Virus record (IMG/VR): IMGVR_UViG_3300031692_000140
Coordinates: 1 to 49,718 of that record
Source: a virus
Reading direction: 5' to 3' (one strand)
Length of the DNA: 49,718 nucleotides
The notes below the pieces were generated by a model that made no database searches, had not been told where the DNA came from, and was given only the letters and a program-made list of their open reading frames with translations. Shown here piece after piece: positions 1 through 8,974 of this stretch. The translations under genes were made by a program, and so were the position numbers. How positions within the stretch are numbered: the stretch's first letter is position 1; every line of letters begins with the position of its first letter.

Positions 1-153
1 TTATTTTCCCTTTTTCTTTTCTGCTTCTACTGCTCTTACCCATTCCTTGAAACTTCCAACATTACCGCACTTTCTACATTCATAATGACCTTTTTCAAGT
101 ATTAAATCATCACTTCCACATTCAGCACACTTTCCATTCGCTTCTTTCATCAT
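1..153 (-). CDS. Small zinc-ribbon protein
   Basis: A 50-residue protein with two CxxC knuckles, CAEC near residue 9 and CRKC near residue 31, the classic spacing of a one-zinc ribbon, followed by a basic, helical, Lys-rich tail. The start is a double ATG behind a GAAAGGA site about 8 bases upstream. It follows the MuF-like capsid gene in the same direction. Its stop codon TAA is the first base triplet of the window. If the molecule is circular, the ATG of the next minus-strand gene (49718) abuts it directly. The target is unknown; zinc ribbons of this size usually bind nucleic acid or proteins. Confidence 0.8.
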   Translation of the reverse strand: MMKEANGKCAECGSDDLILEKGHYECRKCGNVGSFKEWVRAVEAEKKKGK

Positions 154-230
154 TTTCAATCCTTTCTATAATTTATTAATTGATTTATCAAACTTTTTAC
201 ATACCACATAGTTAATATAAAACCCCTGAT

Positions 231-1421
231 TTAATGAGCTTTTTTAATCTGTTCTCTTGTGTATTTTCTATGTAAAAATTTATTTTTTTCTAAATGTTCC
301 CTTTGTTCTTTTTGCCAAAAATTAATTTTAGCTTGTGAATAGTCTTTTCTATTATCATTTAAAGAAACTGACTTTCTTCTTTTCCATGTTCTTATTTGTC
401 GTTCTATTGCTCTTTGTCTTTGTTGTGCTTCATATGCTATTTGTTGAGCTTTATTATATCCATGCTCGTCTATAAGCTTTTGTTCGTATGGATTAACCCT
501 TGGCAGCTCTTCTGGTGTTATACATTCGAAAAATGCGGATACATCATGTACACAATTGCAATGAAAAAGACCATTTCTTATTGCATCATCAATACTTTCA
601 TATTTATTACTTTTCCCATCAATAGAGAGCGTTACACCTTCATATGGTATACACATTTGACAAGCTCTAAAATGACTAGATACTATTACTAAATTATAAT
701 CATTTTGCATTAATCTATTTAAATTAGCTTGAAGTCCACATCTAGCGGTAACAGTTCGGCCAACTGTTTCACAATAAGAATCAATACTATATCTAGCCCC
801 ATTTTTATATGTAATAGTTTGAAGTCCTCGCTTCGCAAAGTCATCCAACATAGCTTGCGAAAATTTACGCCTTGTGAAAATGTCTGCTTCACTATAAAAA
901 TTTTCACCTGACATAATTGAAACTTTTTTAAATATATCATTCGAAGCTCTTAATATTTGAAATTGCTGTCCATCTAAACTGTAATAAGCTGCCTGTCTAA
1001 ACACTCCAAAAAATGTTTTATGGTCTGCATACTTTCCAGAAAACAACATACTAATTTGTCCAGATAATTCAGGAATACCGGGCGGTGGGGGGAATTTCTT
1101 TAATAAAAGTCTGCCATCTGATATTTTAGAAGTTATGGCAACACTTTTTCCAGCTGCTTTTATTGTATTTTCAGCATCATGAATTCCTTTAAAATAATCT
1201 TCGGCTAAGTCATTATTCGCCCATAGCTTCCATTTTTTATCAAAATTAGAAGCTATTATTTTTATATTTCTTTCATATATCTTTCTATATTTAATTATAT
1301 TTTTGGGGTCTTTTATAATTACTTTATGTAACTTTACTAATTCTTCACTTACTAATAATACAACTTGTTGAGCATCATATATAAGTATATCCCCATATTT
1401 ATCATAATTTTGCTGATTCAA
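231..1421 (-). CDS. MuF-like minor capsid protein (phage minor capsid protein 2 type)
   Basis: A 396-residue head protein. The diagnostic part is in the last third: a conserved ARCGLQANLNRLMQ helix, then VIVSSHFRACQMCIPYEG and NGLFHCNCVH, matching the Cys/His-containing core of SPP1 gp7/MuF-type minor head proteins. Members bind the portal ring on the inside of the procapsid and may be ejected with DNA. The C terminus is a Lys/Arg-rich helix. It follows portal and a 152-residue gene, the usual portal-MuF order. The start is TTG behind AGGGAAAATGAA, and it overlaps the stop of the upstream gene by four bases, so translation is probably coupled. Confidence 0.85.
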   Translation of the reverse strand: MNQQNYDKYGDILIYDAQQVVLLVSEELVKLHKVIIKDPKNIIKYRKIYERNIKIIASNFDKKWKLWANNDLAEDYFKGIHDAENTIKAAGKSVAITSKISDGRLLLKKFPPPPGIPELSGQISMLFSGKYADHKTFFGVFRQAAYYSLDGQQFQILRASNDIFKKVSIMSGENFYSEADIFTRRKFSQAMLDDFAKRGLQTITYKNGARYSIDSYCETVGRTVTARCGLQANLNRLMQNDYNLVIVSSHFRACQMCIPYEGVTLSIDGKSNKYESIDDAIRNGLFHCNCVHDVSAFFECITPEELPRVNPYEQKLIDEHGYNKAQQIAYEAQQRQRAIERQIRTWKRRKSVSLNDNRKDYSQAKINFWQKEQREHLEKNKFLHRKYTREQIKKAH

Positions 1422-1876
1422 TTCATTTTCCCTTCTTTTTCACATTTAAAAAAATATTCTGAATTTTTACATCCAACAATTTTCATATAACTATTCGCTA
1501 CGGTTAAAAATAATGTTGCCTTACTTATAACATTGTTATCATAAGACATTTCTTTGTTTGAATCTAAAATTCTTTTTCCGATTTTAAATTCATTACATAA
1601 TAAGTCATAGCCTTTTATATAATAAGAATAACCTTCTATTAGTAAATTATGTGATTCTTTGTAGTTTTCTGGAACTGTCATTGCTTTAAATTCATCAGAT
1701 ATCTTTGTCATTTTATTTAATATCGGTCTATAATTTGGTACTTTCATCTTTGCAACATTTTCTGAATCACTTAACGCAATAGCTGCCTCATTTGATAATT
1801 GATATATTTTAAATCTATAATTGGCCTCATTTTCAGTTTCCCATTTAAATCTTATAAACTCGTATTTCCCATTCAT
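1418..1876 (-). CDS. Hypothetical protein between portal and MuF genes
   Basis: A 152-residue, mostly helical protein that I do not recognise. No signal peptide or membrane segment is evident, and there is one Cys-containing stretch near the C terminus. It has a strong site (AAGGAGCTGAGAAT before ATG). It lies between the portal and minor capsid genes, a position often taken by small head-completion or accessory virion proteins, so a virion role is possible but only inferred. Its last codons overlap the TTG start of the MuF-like gene. Confidence 0.7.
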   Translation of the reverse strand: MNGKYEFIRFKWETENEANYRFKIYQLSNEAAIALSDSENVAKMKVPNYRPILNKMTKISDEFKAMTVPENYKESHNLLIEGYSYYIKGYDLLCNEFKIGKRILDSNKEMSYDNNVISKATLFLTVANSYMKIVGCKNSEYFFKCEKEGKMN

Positions 1877-1958
1877 ATTCTCAGCTCCTTATAATAATAT
1901 TATTATTATACTTTATTCTATTTTAATAAACAAGGTATAATAATAATTATTATATTAC

Positions 1959-3518
1959 CTATTCTTTTTTATTATCATCATTTTTATTATCATCATTATT
2001 ATTATCATTGTTATTATTATCATTGTTATTCCCTGTAAATAAGATATCAGGAGTTGTCCCATTTTCTTTTAATATCTTATCTACTTCTTCCAATATTGAA
2101 GATTCTTCCCAATCTGGATGCTGTAAAGCTACTTTTGTAAATGTGGAAATAGCTCTAGCTTGGTCTAGATTTCTTATAACCTCGGATAATTCTTTTTGGT
2201 CAGTTATAATTGAGTCTTGTAAATCAATAGCAATTTCTTCTAACTGATAAGATGTATTTAAATTAGAAGCTATGTCGATTTTTTGCATTTGATTAATTAG
2301 TTCCTTTATTGCAGGTGTCCAATATCTACTTTTCTTTTCTCTAGTTAATTGACTTTTATGTTCTAATATCTTTAAAGCAGTACCAGAAGCAACATTCCCA
2401 AAGTCACCTAATCCAAAAGTTTGTGGACTATATCCAGATTGTGTAATTATTTGAAAGAATAGTTGTTCGCAAGTTAATTTATGTTCTTCAACTCGTAATT
2501 CAAATTGAACTTCCTCAATCGGTTTCACACCAGATGCATCACCCATTTTCCAATTTGTTAAATTTAACTTAGTAAAAGCTTTTTGATATTTACTAAATGT
2601 ATTCAAATAAGATGTTTCCCCAGTCGCTTGATTAGCTGTTTTTGTCAATAGTTCTTCATCTATAAATAATTGGGCCATACCTAGTTCAATATCTCTCATC
2701 CAGCTACTCCAAGCAATATCTAATGAATCCATTAATGTTAAACTTACCGAGTAATCATTAATTCCAAGATATGAACCAGGTATTATTTTATTTGGGCGTT
2801 GATTTGGAACATATACACAACCAAGACCATTTATATTGTTATATTCTATATTTTCAAGATATAAATTAGCTGTTTCATCAATACTGTTTATGTCTTTTAA
2901 TTCACCGATTAAATTATTTGTACCTTCATAAAGTTCGTATTCTATTAATAAATTACTTTTGTTTCTACTTCTTTTTTCAAACAGTCTCCAAATCTTTCCA
3001 TTATCTGTTTTTCTAATTTCTCTAAATGTTATTACTTCCCATAATCTTCCACGCCAAAATTTAGGGAAAAATTGAGATGGAGTCAATACACTTACTAAAG
3101 GAAGTTTTAATAAATCAGGCTCAACATCTATTTTTAATAGGCAGCCAGATAATGCAGCTGCCAATTCTGCACCTTCAAGTAATAAATTTTCAAATCCATT
3201 TTCAGCTATAAAAGAATTTATTCTTTGTCCCCCCATAGTATCTTTTTTATATTTAAACTGTGGTAGTTCACTAAATAATAAATTTGCCGAAGTACCTGCA
3301 ATATCATCAGCAGCTGGAAGATGAACTAAACCTTCAAAATCTTTAATTCTCGCCCACATTTTCGCTTGGGCGATTATATCTCCTACAGCTGTAATATTAT
3401 AGTATTCATATAAGTGAGCTGGTTCTCCTGAGTACCATGCTCCCCATTCATCATATTTATTAAACCAAAATGACCATTCATCTGGCGGAAATTTAGTTTT
3501 CGATGCAAAAAAAGACAT
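1959..3518 (-). CDS. Portal protein (SPP1 gp6-like)
   Basis: A 519-residue portal of the SPP1/A118 type. Portals form the dodecameric ring at one capsid vertex, through which the terminase pumps DNA and to which the tail connectors attach. The N-terminal part (DEWSFWFNKYDEWGAWY, then KMWARIKDFEGLVHLPAADD) and the middle region with SGYSPQTFGLGDFGNVASG fit this family, as does the position after terminase and before the MuF gene. The last 30 residues are a nearly pure Asn/Asp/Lys tract from AT-rich trinucleotide repeats, probably disordered. The start has AAAAGGAG eight bases upstream. Confidence 0.9.
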   Translation of the reverse strand: MSFFASKTKFPPDEWSFWFNKYDEWGAWYSGEPAHLYEYYNITAVGDIIAQAKMWARIKDFEGLVHLPAADDIAGTSANLLFSELPQFKYKKDTMGGQRINSFIAENGFENLLLEGAELAAALSGCLLKIDVEPDLLKLPLVSVLTPSQFFPKFWRGRLWEVITFREIRKTDNGKIWRLFEKRSRNKSNLLIEYELYEGTNNLIGELKDINSIDETANLYLENIEYNNINGLGCVYVPNQRPNKIIPGSYLGINDYSVSLTLMDSLDIAWSSWMRDIELGMAQLFIDEELLTKTANQATGETSYLNTFSKYQKAFTKLNLTNWKMGDASGVKPIEEVQFELRVEEHKLTCEQLFFQIITQSGYSPQTFGLGDFGNVASGTALKILEHKSQLTREKKSRYWTPAIKELINQMQKIDIASNLNTSYQLEEIAIDLQDSIITDQKELSEVIRNLDQARAISTFTKVALQHPDWEESSILEEVDKILKENGTTPDILFTGNNNDNNNNDNNNDDNKNDDNKKE

Positions 3519-3541
3519 ATCAATTCTCCTTTTTATTAATT

Positions 3542-4108
3542 TTATTTTTTAGTTTGCCAGCTATATATTTTATATCCTTTTCTAGCAAATTCATTCCAGT
3601 AAACAACATAAAAAGTTGCCTGTCCTACTTGTTCTTTATTTGTTCCGTTAACAGCTGAATATCCTTTATCAATATATTCAATTATATCTTTAGTTTTTGC
3701 AATTGCACATGTCATCAAATTATTATTGCTCTTACGTATATAAGCATGTACAGTATAAAAAGGATATAAATAACCATTTTTAATTGCATATTTTCTTTTT
3801 TCAAATTCTGTTAATACTCCTGATTCTCTTTGTTTTCTTATTGTAAAAGTATTAAATGATTTGGCATTTGGAAACTTAATATCATCGATAATCTGAATTC
3901 TACTTGCAATTCCTCGCAATCCTCTTTCAAAATCAATATGCCAAGAATCAATTCCACTTAATTGGTCTAGTATTAATTTCATTTTATCAGTAGTTTGACC
4001 TTCAACAATTAAAAATTCTCCTTTTAATATTTTAGCTATTCTAGGTTTAATTATTTGTTCAAATCGATTACTACTTAATGTTAAATCATTCATAACTGTT
4101 TTATTCAT
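3542..4108 (-). CDS. Hypothetical protein between methyltransferase and portal
   Basis: A 188-residue protein, not recognised. It is basic and appears globular, with a conserved-looking segment SWHIDFERGLRGIASRIQ and a later YIRKSNN. Its ATG overlaps the last codons of the ParB-methyltransferase gene by eight bases, so the two are probably translationally coupled and may act together. A virion or DNA-processing role is possible. No catalytic motif is clear enough to name. Confidence 0.7.
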   Translation of the reverse strand: MNKTVMNDLTLSSNRFEQIIKPRIAKILKGEFLIVEGQTTDKMKLILDQLSGIDSWHIDFERGLRGIASRIQIIDDIKFPNAKSFNTFTIRKQRESGVLTEFEKRKYAIKNGYLYPFYTVHAYIRKSNNNLMTCAIAKTKDIIEYIDKGYSAVNGTNKEQVGQATFYVVYWNEFARKGYKIYSWQTKK

Positions 4109-5309
4109 TTAATTTACACCCTCTTTTAATTGCAATTTCAACATTTTCTTTATTTATATCGCATCCAAAACCTTTTCTATTTAGCTTATTTGAAGCAATT
4201 ATAAAAGTTCCAGTACATGTAAATGGGTCTAAAACAATATCGTTTTCTTTAGTTGAATGTCTTATTAATCTTTCTGCTAATTCAAGCGGTTTTTGCCATG
4301 TATGATATCTATCCCCTATTCTACCATCAGGAGCATTAATCGATTGAACTGCCCATTGTTCATTAGTAATAGGACAATCAAAATATTTATTTTCAATACC
4401 TTTATAAAATAAAATATTTTGATAATTTAATTTATATCTATCTTTAGGGTTATTGCCTAATGTATTTTTATATTCCCATACTAATATTTGTTCTAATCTA
4501 ATATGTTTTGAAATTTTTGCGTTTAAATAAGCTTTTACTTCATTTGGATATGCTCCAATAAATATATATGCAGCTCCTGTTGGTTTAACTTTTGTTAATG
4601 CTTTAAATAACCACTCATTTACAAATTTATCAATATCTTCGATATCTGTTGAGTATGGTGGGTCAGTTAAAAGTAAATCACAGCCATTCATTTTAGATAA
4701 CCAAGTTGAATATGATTCATTGTAGATAATCGGCTTATTGTCTTCGATTACCTGATTAGTTTGTTTTAGTATTTGCTGTTTCTTTGATTCCAAATCTTTC
4801 TTCTTTTTCTCTTTGTTAATTTCTCGCTTAGTTGTCTCTCCCTTTAAAATCTTTTCGGCTACCTCTGGATTATCTTCAACAAATTTACCATCTCTTCTAA
4901 TTGTTTTTTCTGATACTTTGTATTTTTCGCCTAATTTTTCAGCTGTTTTTAACTTGTGGTCAACTTGACCACAAGTTAAATCACTTCTTTTTCCCTGTTC
5001 TGTGCTTAGATTATATAATTTTCCCCTTATAATGCTCATTTGATCAGGATTTAAGTTTCTTCTACTTAACTGGTTCATAAGTATCCATTCAACAACAGTA
5101 GACCTGCTATCGAAAGGCAGCTCTTTGGTATCATATAACAGTCCATGCCTACAAGCTATTTCATATCTATTATGGCCATCAATTATAATACCTTGCCATG
5201 TTTTTATACTATCCTGAATACCTCTTTCAAGGCAGCTCTGTTCAAGTCCTGTAAATTCTTCATGAGTTAATGCTGGTATTAAATTTTTAAATTCATTATC
5301 TATTTTCAT
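4101..5309 (-). CDS. ParB-domain / DNA methyltransferase fusion
   Basis: A 402-residue protein. Residues 1-100 form a ParB/Sulfiredoxin-like domain with the IDGHNR motif (43-48). Residues 110-190 are a charged linker with a helix-turn-helix-like segment (AEKLGEKYKVSEKTIRR). Residues 195-402 are an S-adenosylmethionine-dependent amino-methyltransferase with catalytic DPPY (216-219) and the motif DPFTCTGTF (361-369), in the order of beta-class N6-adenine/N4-cytosine enzymes. It probably methylates phage DNA against host restriction; the target sequence is unknown. I chose the ATG at 5309 over an earlier in-frame ATG because GGAGG lies seven bases before it. The gene has its own promoter and a structured leader. 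Confidence 0.88.
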   Translation of the reverse strand: MKIDNEFKNLIPALTHEEFTGLEQSCLERGIQDSIKTWQGIIIDGHNRYEIACRHGLLYDTKELPFDSRSTVVEWILMNQLSRRNLNPDQMSIIRGKLYNLSTEQGKRSDLTCGQVDHKLKTAEKLGEKYKVSEKTIRRDGKFVEDNPEVAEKILKGETTKREINKEKKKKDLESKKQQILKQTNQVIEDNKPIIYNESYSTWLSKMNGCDLLLTDPPYSTDIEDIDKFVNEWLFKALTKVKPTGAAYIFIGAYPNEVKAYLNAKISKHIRLEQILVWEYKNTLGNNPKDRYKLNYQNILFYKGIENKYFDCPITNEQWAVQSINAPDGRIGDRYHTWQKPLELAERLIRHSTKENDIVLDPFTCTGTFIIASNKLNRKGFGCDINKENVEIAIKRGCKLNE

Positions 5310-5326
5310 ATATTCCTCCAAATAAA

Positions 5327-5425
5327 AAAGTTTTACATATGCCAAAGTTCCCGCCTCGACATATATAAAACTTTATTGTATTTTCATACAATATGCATAG
5401 GGCGGGAATCAATGCATATTGTATG
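5327..5425 (-). ncRNA. Leader with two kissing hairpins upstream of methyltransferase
   Basis: Read on the minus strand. Hairpin 1 has 14-bp perfect arms (5412-5425 and 5385-5398) around a 13-base loop. Hairpin 2 has 15-bp arms (5360-5374 and 5327-5341, one G-U pair) around an 18-base loop. Loop 1 contains TTCCCGCC (5401-5408 on the plus strand as GGCGGGAA) and loop 2 contains the exact complement (5348-5355), so an 8-bp loop-loop helix can form in an otherwise AT-rich region. Hairpin 2 runs into a U-rich tract and then GGAGG and the ATG at 5309. A cis-acting attenuator or translation switch is inferred. Confidence 0.6.
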
Positions 5426-5433
5426 TTGATTAT

Positions 5434-5461
5434 ATTATAACATTGATTCCCATATAATCAA
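5434..5461 (-). promoter_or_regulatory. Promoter of the methyltransferase gene
   Basis: On the minus strand TTGATT and TATAAT are separated by 16 bases (-35 at 5456-5461, -10 at 5434-5439). Transcription would start just before the first leader hairpin at 5425. A 10-bp inverted repeat (5405-5414 with 5441-5450, GGAATCAATG/CATTGATTCC) has one arm in the promoter spacer and the other in the leader, so it could be a DNA operator. Confidence 0.55.
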
Positions 5462-5471
5462 TATATTTTAA

Positions 5472-6008
5472 TTATTTAATTATGTAAATATCATCAACTA
5501 GACCTGCTAAAATTTCTAAAATATCATCTGGTGTTTGTTGTGCCCCATTAATAACATTTCCCTTACAAGTGAAATCAGATGTTGTTAAAATTGATAGGGC
5601 TGCTAATAAATATTTTCCTTCTACTTCATAAGTATTTAATGATTTCATATTAAATGATGGCTGAGGTTGTGTCCATGATCTAAACTTTTCTATTTTATCA
5701 ATTAACCCATATGTATTTCCATTAAAATTTATACATCTATCATCAATAGTTAGATATGCAGCTGGTTTCGTTGCTGTAATATCATTATAATTTATATTGT
5801 ATTTACAGCAATAATCAGCAATACAACAACGTCCATTGGGATTGCTGCATCTACTTGAATAAATAATTATTTCATAACCTTTATCAATTAAATTATCAAT
5901 AGTTTCTTTGATTCCCTTAACTGGCAAGTCATTCGCAACATTGACTCCCTGCCATCCACTTGTATAACTATGTATTACTCCATCAAAATCAAAACATAAT
6001 TTTTTCAT
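5472..6008 (-). CDS. HAD-superfamily phosphatase
   Basis: A 178-residue protein with the HAD signature: nucleophile and acid DFDG (D7, D9), motif II Ser in YSSR (51-52), motif III Lys in TKPAA (81) and motif IV acidic pair TIDDR (89-90). Such phage enzymes dephosphorylate nucleotides or nucleic-acid 3' ends; the substrate here cannot be told. A Cys-rich insert lies at residues 54-68. A roughly 65-residue C-terminal extension after the HAD core is not one I recognise. It lies between the large terminase and the methyltransferase, with AAGGAG before the ATG. Confidence 0.82.
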   Translation of the reverse strand: MKKLCFDFDGVIHSYTSGWQGVNVANDLPVKGIKETIDNLIDKGYEIIIYSSRCSNPNGRCCIADYCCKYNINYNDITATKPAAYLTIDDRCINFNGNTYGLIDKIEKFRSWTQPQPSFNMKSLNTYEVEGKYLLAALSILTTSDFTCKGNVINGAQQTPDDILEILAGLVDDIYIIK

Positions 6009-6025
6009 AATATTCTCCTTGAATT

Positions 6026-7513
6026 TTATTTTTTATTTTCTAAACTATCAGCATATATTCCCAATAATCTAAATTTACTAGCTGCCCAAGCGATAAGACT
6101 ATCTGGATAATGGTCATCTATTTTATCAATTGTTTGTAAATCTACATTTTTATAATGATATTTCTTCATTTTATCCTGGCACTCTTTATCTGATATATTC
6201 ATTAGATTTCTTTCTAATAAATATCTTAATACATTGATTCCTACATTTTTCCACTTATTAAATGCTATAGGCACTAATTGTGTCCCTGTTCTTTTAGCTA
6301 GTAATGTCTTTTGTAATGTTATATTGCTATCTTTGGGATTACTGTCTGCATAAATTGTGACTATTTTTCTATCAATACATATATCAGCTATTAATCGACA
6401 TCTTTCAGTTAATTCCACATATTCAAATGGATGGGATTCTATATTTTTATATATTTCTCTAGTATCTTGGATATTATTAACTACAGTACATGTATATCCC
6501 CAGTCAATTCCTGCCTCTGTAATTAAGTTATTATCGAATCTATCTTTCATCCCCCTTCTATAAGCTCTATCTATAGATTGAAAATCAAAAATAGTATCTC
6601 CCAATTTAGGTCTTTTTAATTCGTATTCAGCTTCCCACATTGCTTTAGTGGTCTGCTTTTTACGTCTTTCAATCTCTGGAATAGTCCAAAATCCTCGTGG
6701 CTCCATTACTTCATTAACACACCAAGGATATAACTTCGCTCCAATATTTTCTCTATCATCTATTAATTCAGACATTAGACCAAAGGCATTATGCAATGTT
6801 GAACTAATTATAATATTATCACTTATTCCAAAATTAGTTTTAGGCTGTCCCATTGCTGCATCATAAATTACTTTATCCATTTCATCAACTTCGTCTAATC
6901 GCAATTTCTGAGGATGAGGCCCACGAACTGATTTTGTGGATGCTGCGAGAGCATTAATCCATGACCCATTACTAAGTCTGAATCCACGTCCTCCAACATC
7001 TTTATTGCCTAATAAACTATTAGCTATTGGACCAGTAATATATTCAAAACTATTGCAATTTTTATAATTTTCAAAATCATTGACATCGGTAACTTGAAGA
7101 CGAAATTCCAATCTATCTACTGATGGCAGCTGTTTCCATGTTTCCCATATTTGCTTTAAATATACAACCGCTCTCGTTGACTGTTCAAGTGAACCTCCTA
7201 AAATATTTGTACCACAATGAGGTTTAAATACTGCTTCTAAGAATGAAAGTAATGATAAATCATATGTTTTACCAGTTCCACGCATAGCATACCAAATTGA
7301 ATAATCGTCCAATTCTGCATAAGCTGCCCACATTGCATCAAGTGGTGAGGCATGCCCATTTTCTATGCAATATTTATCGTTTGACGCTGGATAAGGAAAT
7401 CTAACATTAAATACTACCGCACAATATAAAGCGAGATGTTCCTTAGATTTTGGAGCAATACATTCAAATGAATCCCCAAGGTCTTGAACATTTAAAATTT
7501 TATGATTTTTCAT
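6026..7513 (-). CDS. terL: Terminase large subunit
   Basis: A 495-residue packaging motor that cuts concatemeric DNA and drives it through the portal by ATP hydrolysis. The ATPase domain has Walker A RGTGKT (78-83) and Walker B LRLDE (204-208). The RNase H-fold nuclease domain has acidic residues at D337 (AGIDWGY), D390 (YADSN) and D471 (DHYPDSL). Length and motif order are normal. It overlaps the small terminase by 14 bases, and portal follows after three genes. Confidence 0.93.
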   Translation of the reverse strand: MKNHKILNVQDLGDSFECIAPKSKEHLALYCAVVFNVRFPYPASNDKYCIENGHASPLDAMWAAYAELDDYSIWYAMRGTGKTYDLSLLSFLEAVFKPHCGTNILGGSLEQSTRAVVYLKQIWETWKQLPSVDRLEFRLQVTDVNDFENYKNCNSFEYITGPIANSLLGNKDVGGRGFRLSNGSWINALAASTKSVRGPHPQKLRLDEVDEMDKVIYDAAMGQPKTNFGISDNIIISSTLHNAFGLMSELIDDRENIGAKLYPWCVNEVMEPRGFWTIPEIERRKKQTTKAMWEAEYELKRPKLGDTIFDFQSIDRAYRRGMKDRFDNNLITEAGIDWGYTCTVVNNIQDTREIYKNIESHPFEYVELTERCRLIADICIDRKIVTIYADSNPKDSNITLQKTLLAKRTGTQLVPIAFNKWKNVGINVLRYLLERNLMNISDKECQDKMKKYHYKNVDLQTIDKIDDHYPDSLIAWAASKFRLLGIYADSLENKK

Positions 7514-8084
7514 CTTTTTCTAATTCTTTCTTTTTATTTTCTTCAATTTTTTTGCTTACATTTGGATATAAGACATCAAAAGCTTTTTTGATTAAATCAT
7601 TTGAATATCTTTCTTTCAAATCATTGATTCCATCAATAGCATCGTTCAACTTTTCATCGACTGCTTTGTCTGCTCTTGTGAAGTCTTCAGGAGCTAAGTT
7701 ACATAATGCGAACATTAACAATGATGGAACTCCTCTTGCCTTCTTTTTAGTTATAGTTTTCTTTATTTTCTTGGGTTTTACTTTTCTATTATTTTCTTTT
7801 TCTTTTTCTTCATCTGTATTGACTTCCATATATTCTTGAACTTCGCTATAATCGTATCCAATAGCTTCTTGCCATAAAGATTTCTTTAAATTAGCGACTA
7901 ACTTCTCCTTCGAAGCTCTGAGAGCTGCCGAGAGTGCCTGTTCCCGGTCTCTATACTTTCTAAATGTCGAATATGCAATATGTAATTTTACCGATATTTG
8001 CCTTTCAGTAAATCCAGCTTCTCGCCAACTTGTTATAAGTTCCAAATTGGGTTCTACATGTGAATGATATTTATCATTTGGCAA
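7500..8084 (-). CDS. terS: Terminase small subunit
   Basis: A 194-residue DNA-recognition subunit. Residues 12-47 form a helix-turn-helix (SWREAGFTERQISVKLHIAY followed by a recognition helix with FRKYRD), which in this family binds the packaging start site. A Lys-rich central linker and a helical C terminus follow. It lies directly before and overlaps terL. The start is TTG behind AAGGAAGTGA. Low sequence conservation is normal for this family; the assignment rests on the helix-turn-helix plus position. Confidence 0.85.
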   Translation of the reverse strand: MPNDKYHSHVEPNLELITSWREAGFTERQISVKLHIAYSTFRKYRDREQALSAALRASKEKLVANLKKSLWQEAIGYDYSEVQEYMEVNTDEEKEKENNRKVKPKKIKKTITKKKARGVPSLLMFALCNLAPEDFTRADKAVDEKLNDAIDGINDLKERYSNDLIKKAFDVLYPNVSKKIEENKKKELEKDEKS

Positions 8085-8107
8085 AAAATCACTTCCTTTT
8101 CAAGAAA

Positions 8108-8974
8108 TTAAAATAATTTCTTATATTTTTCGTCAACTATGCGTGGAACCGCATGTTTCCAAAATATTTTATGATGTATTCTCCTTTCTATATGTCCCAT
8201 TCTAGATATCTTTACACATGAAGGAGCGAACATAACAGTATAAAAACTTTTGACATATGTTCCATTTTCTAAGTATATATCAGTCATTCCCCCATCATTT
8301 GATTGTGTACTTATTTGTCCCACACTTAAACAACTTATAGTAAAGAATAGTTGTCCTAATTGACCTAATCTAACATATGTATTAACATCTTCATTAACTC
8401 TGCCCATGAATTGAAATGGCCTATCTATGCTACATAATAATGTATTCATTGCTTTTCTTTTCATCATTATATTTTTACCAAGAACATTTCCGGTCCCACC
8501 GATAAAATCTCCATCTTGAGCCATTGCAAGACAAGATATATTTTTACATCGTTTAAATAAAACTAACATTGCTGCAAATACTTCGTCCAAGCTTTTATTT
8601 AAATGTATATGTTTAAATATACCCTCTTTTGTAAATCTAAGGCCAAAATTCGTATAATCATCGTCTAGCTGCATAAAATATTTTATGTTTAATTCTTTAG
8701 CTAATTGAAAACAATAATTTCGAGCATAAACTATTGTCTTTCTATTTTCAAAATTATCTGCCTCATCAAATGTTTTAGAAATAGCTAGCTTGTCAAACAT
8801 CTTAACCTTATCGCCATATTTATCGTAATACTCGTTGCTTGTTTTATCTTCATTATCTATCACAATATACCATTTACCTGTATATTTTAATCGTTCTAAT
8901 GTATGCAGAGTATGTATATTATTGGCCCTTCCATGAGATAATATAAAAATACAAAAATTATTCAATATCTTCAA
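8108..8974 (-). CDS. TAGT-like DNA glycosyltransferase
   Basis: About 288 residues resembling the TET-associated glycosyltransferase family of phages, which add sugars to modified bases in phage DNA. The N terminus has IFILSHGRANN, then YTGKWYIVIDNEDKT, RKTIVYARN and the metal/sugar-nucleotide site QLDDDYTNFG, in the order I remember for this family. The reading frame is open further upstream (to 9049), but TTG at 8974 follows GAGGAG at a normal distance, so I prefer that start; it overlaps the ParB gene by 17 bases. No TET oxygenase or base hydroxylase is visible in the window, so the acceptor base is unknown. Confidence 0.75.
   Translation of the reverse strand: MKILNNFCIFILSHGRANNIHTLHTLERLKYTGKWYIVIDNEDKTSNEYYDKYGDKVKMFDKLAISKTFDEADNFENRKTIVYARNYCFQLAKELNIKYFMQLDDDYTNFGLRFTKEGIFKHIHLNKSLDEVFAAMLVLFKRCKNISCLAMAQDGDFIGGTGNVLGKNIMMKRKAMNTLLCSIDRPFQFMGRVNEDVNTYVRLGQLGQLFFTISCLSVGQISTQSNDGGMTDIYLENGTYVKSFYTVMFAPSCVKISRMGHIERRIHHKIFWKHAVPRIVDEKYKKLF

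Noticed and set aside
1935-1960. AT-rich palindrome between portal and the 152-residue gene
   Set aside because: Two mismatches and nearly pure A/T; likely by chance in this composition.
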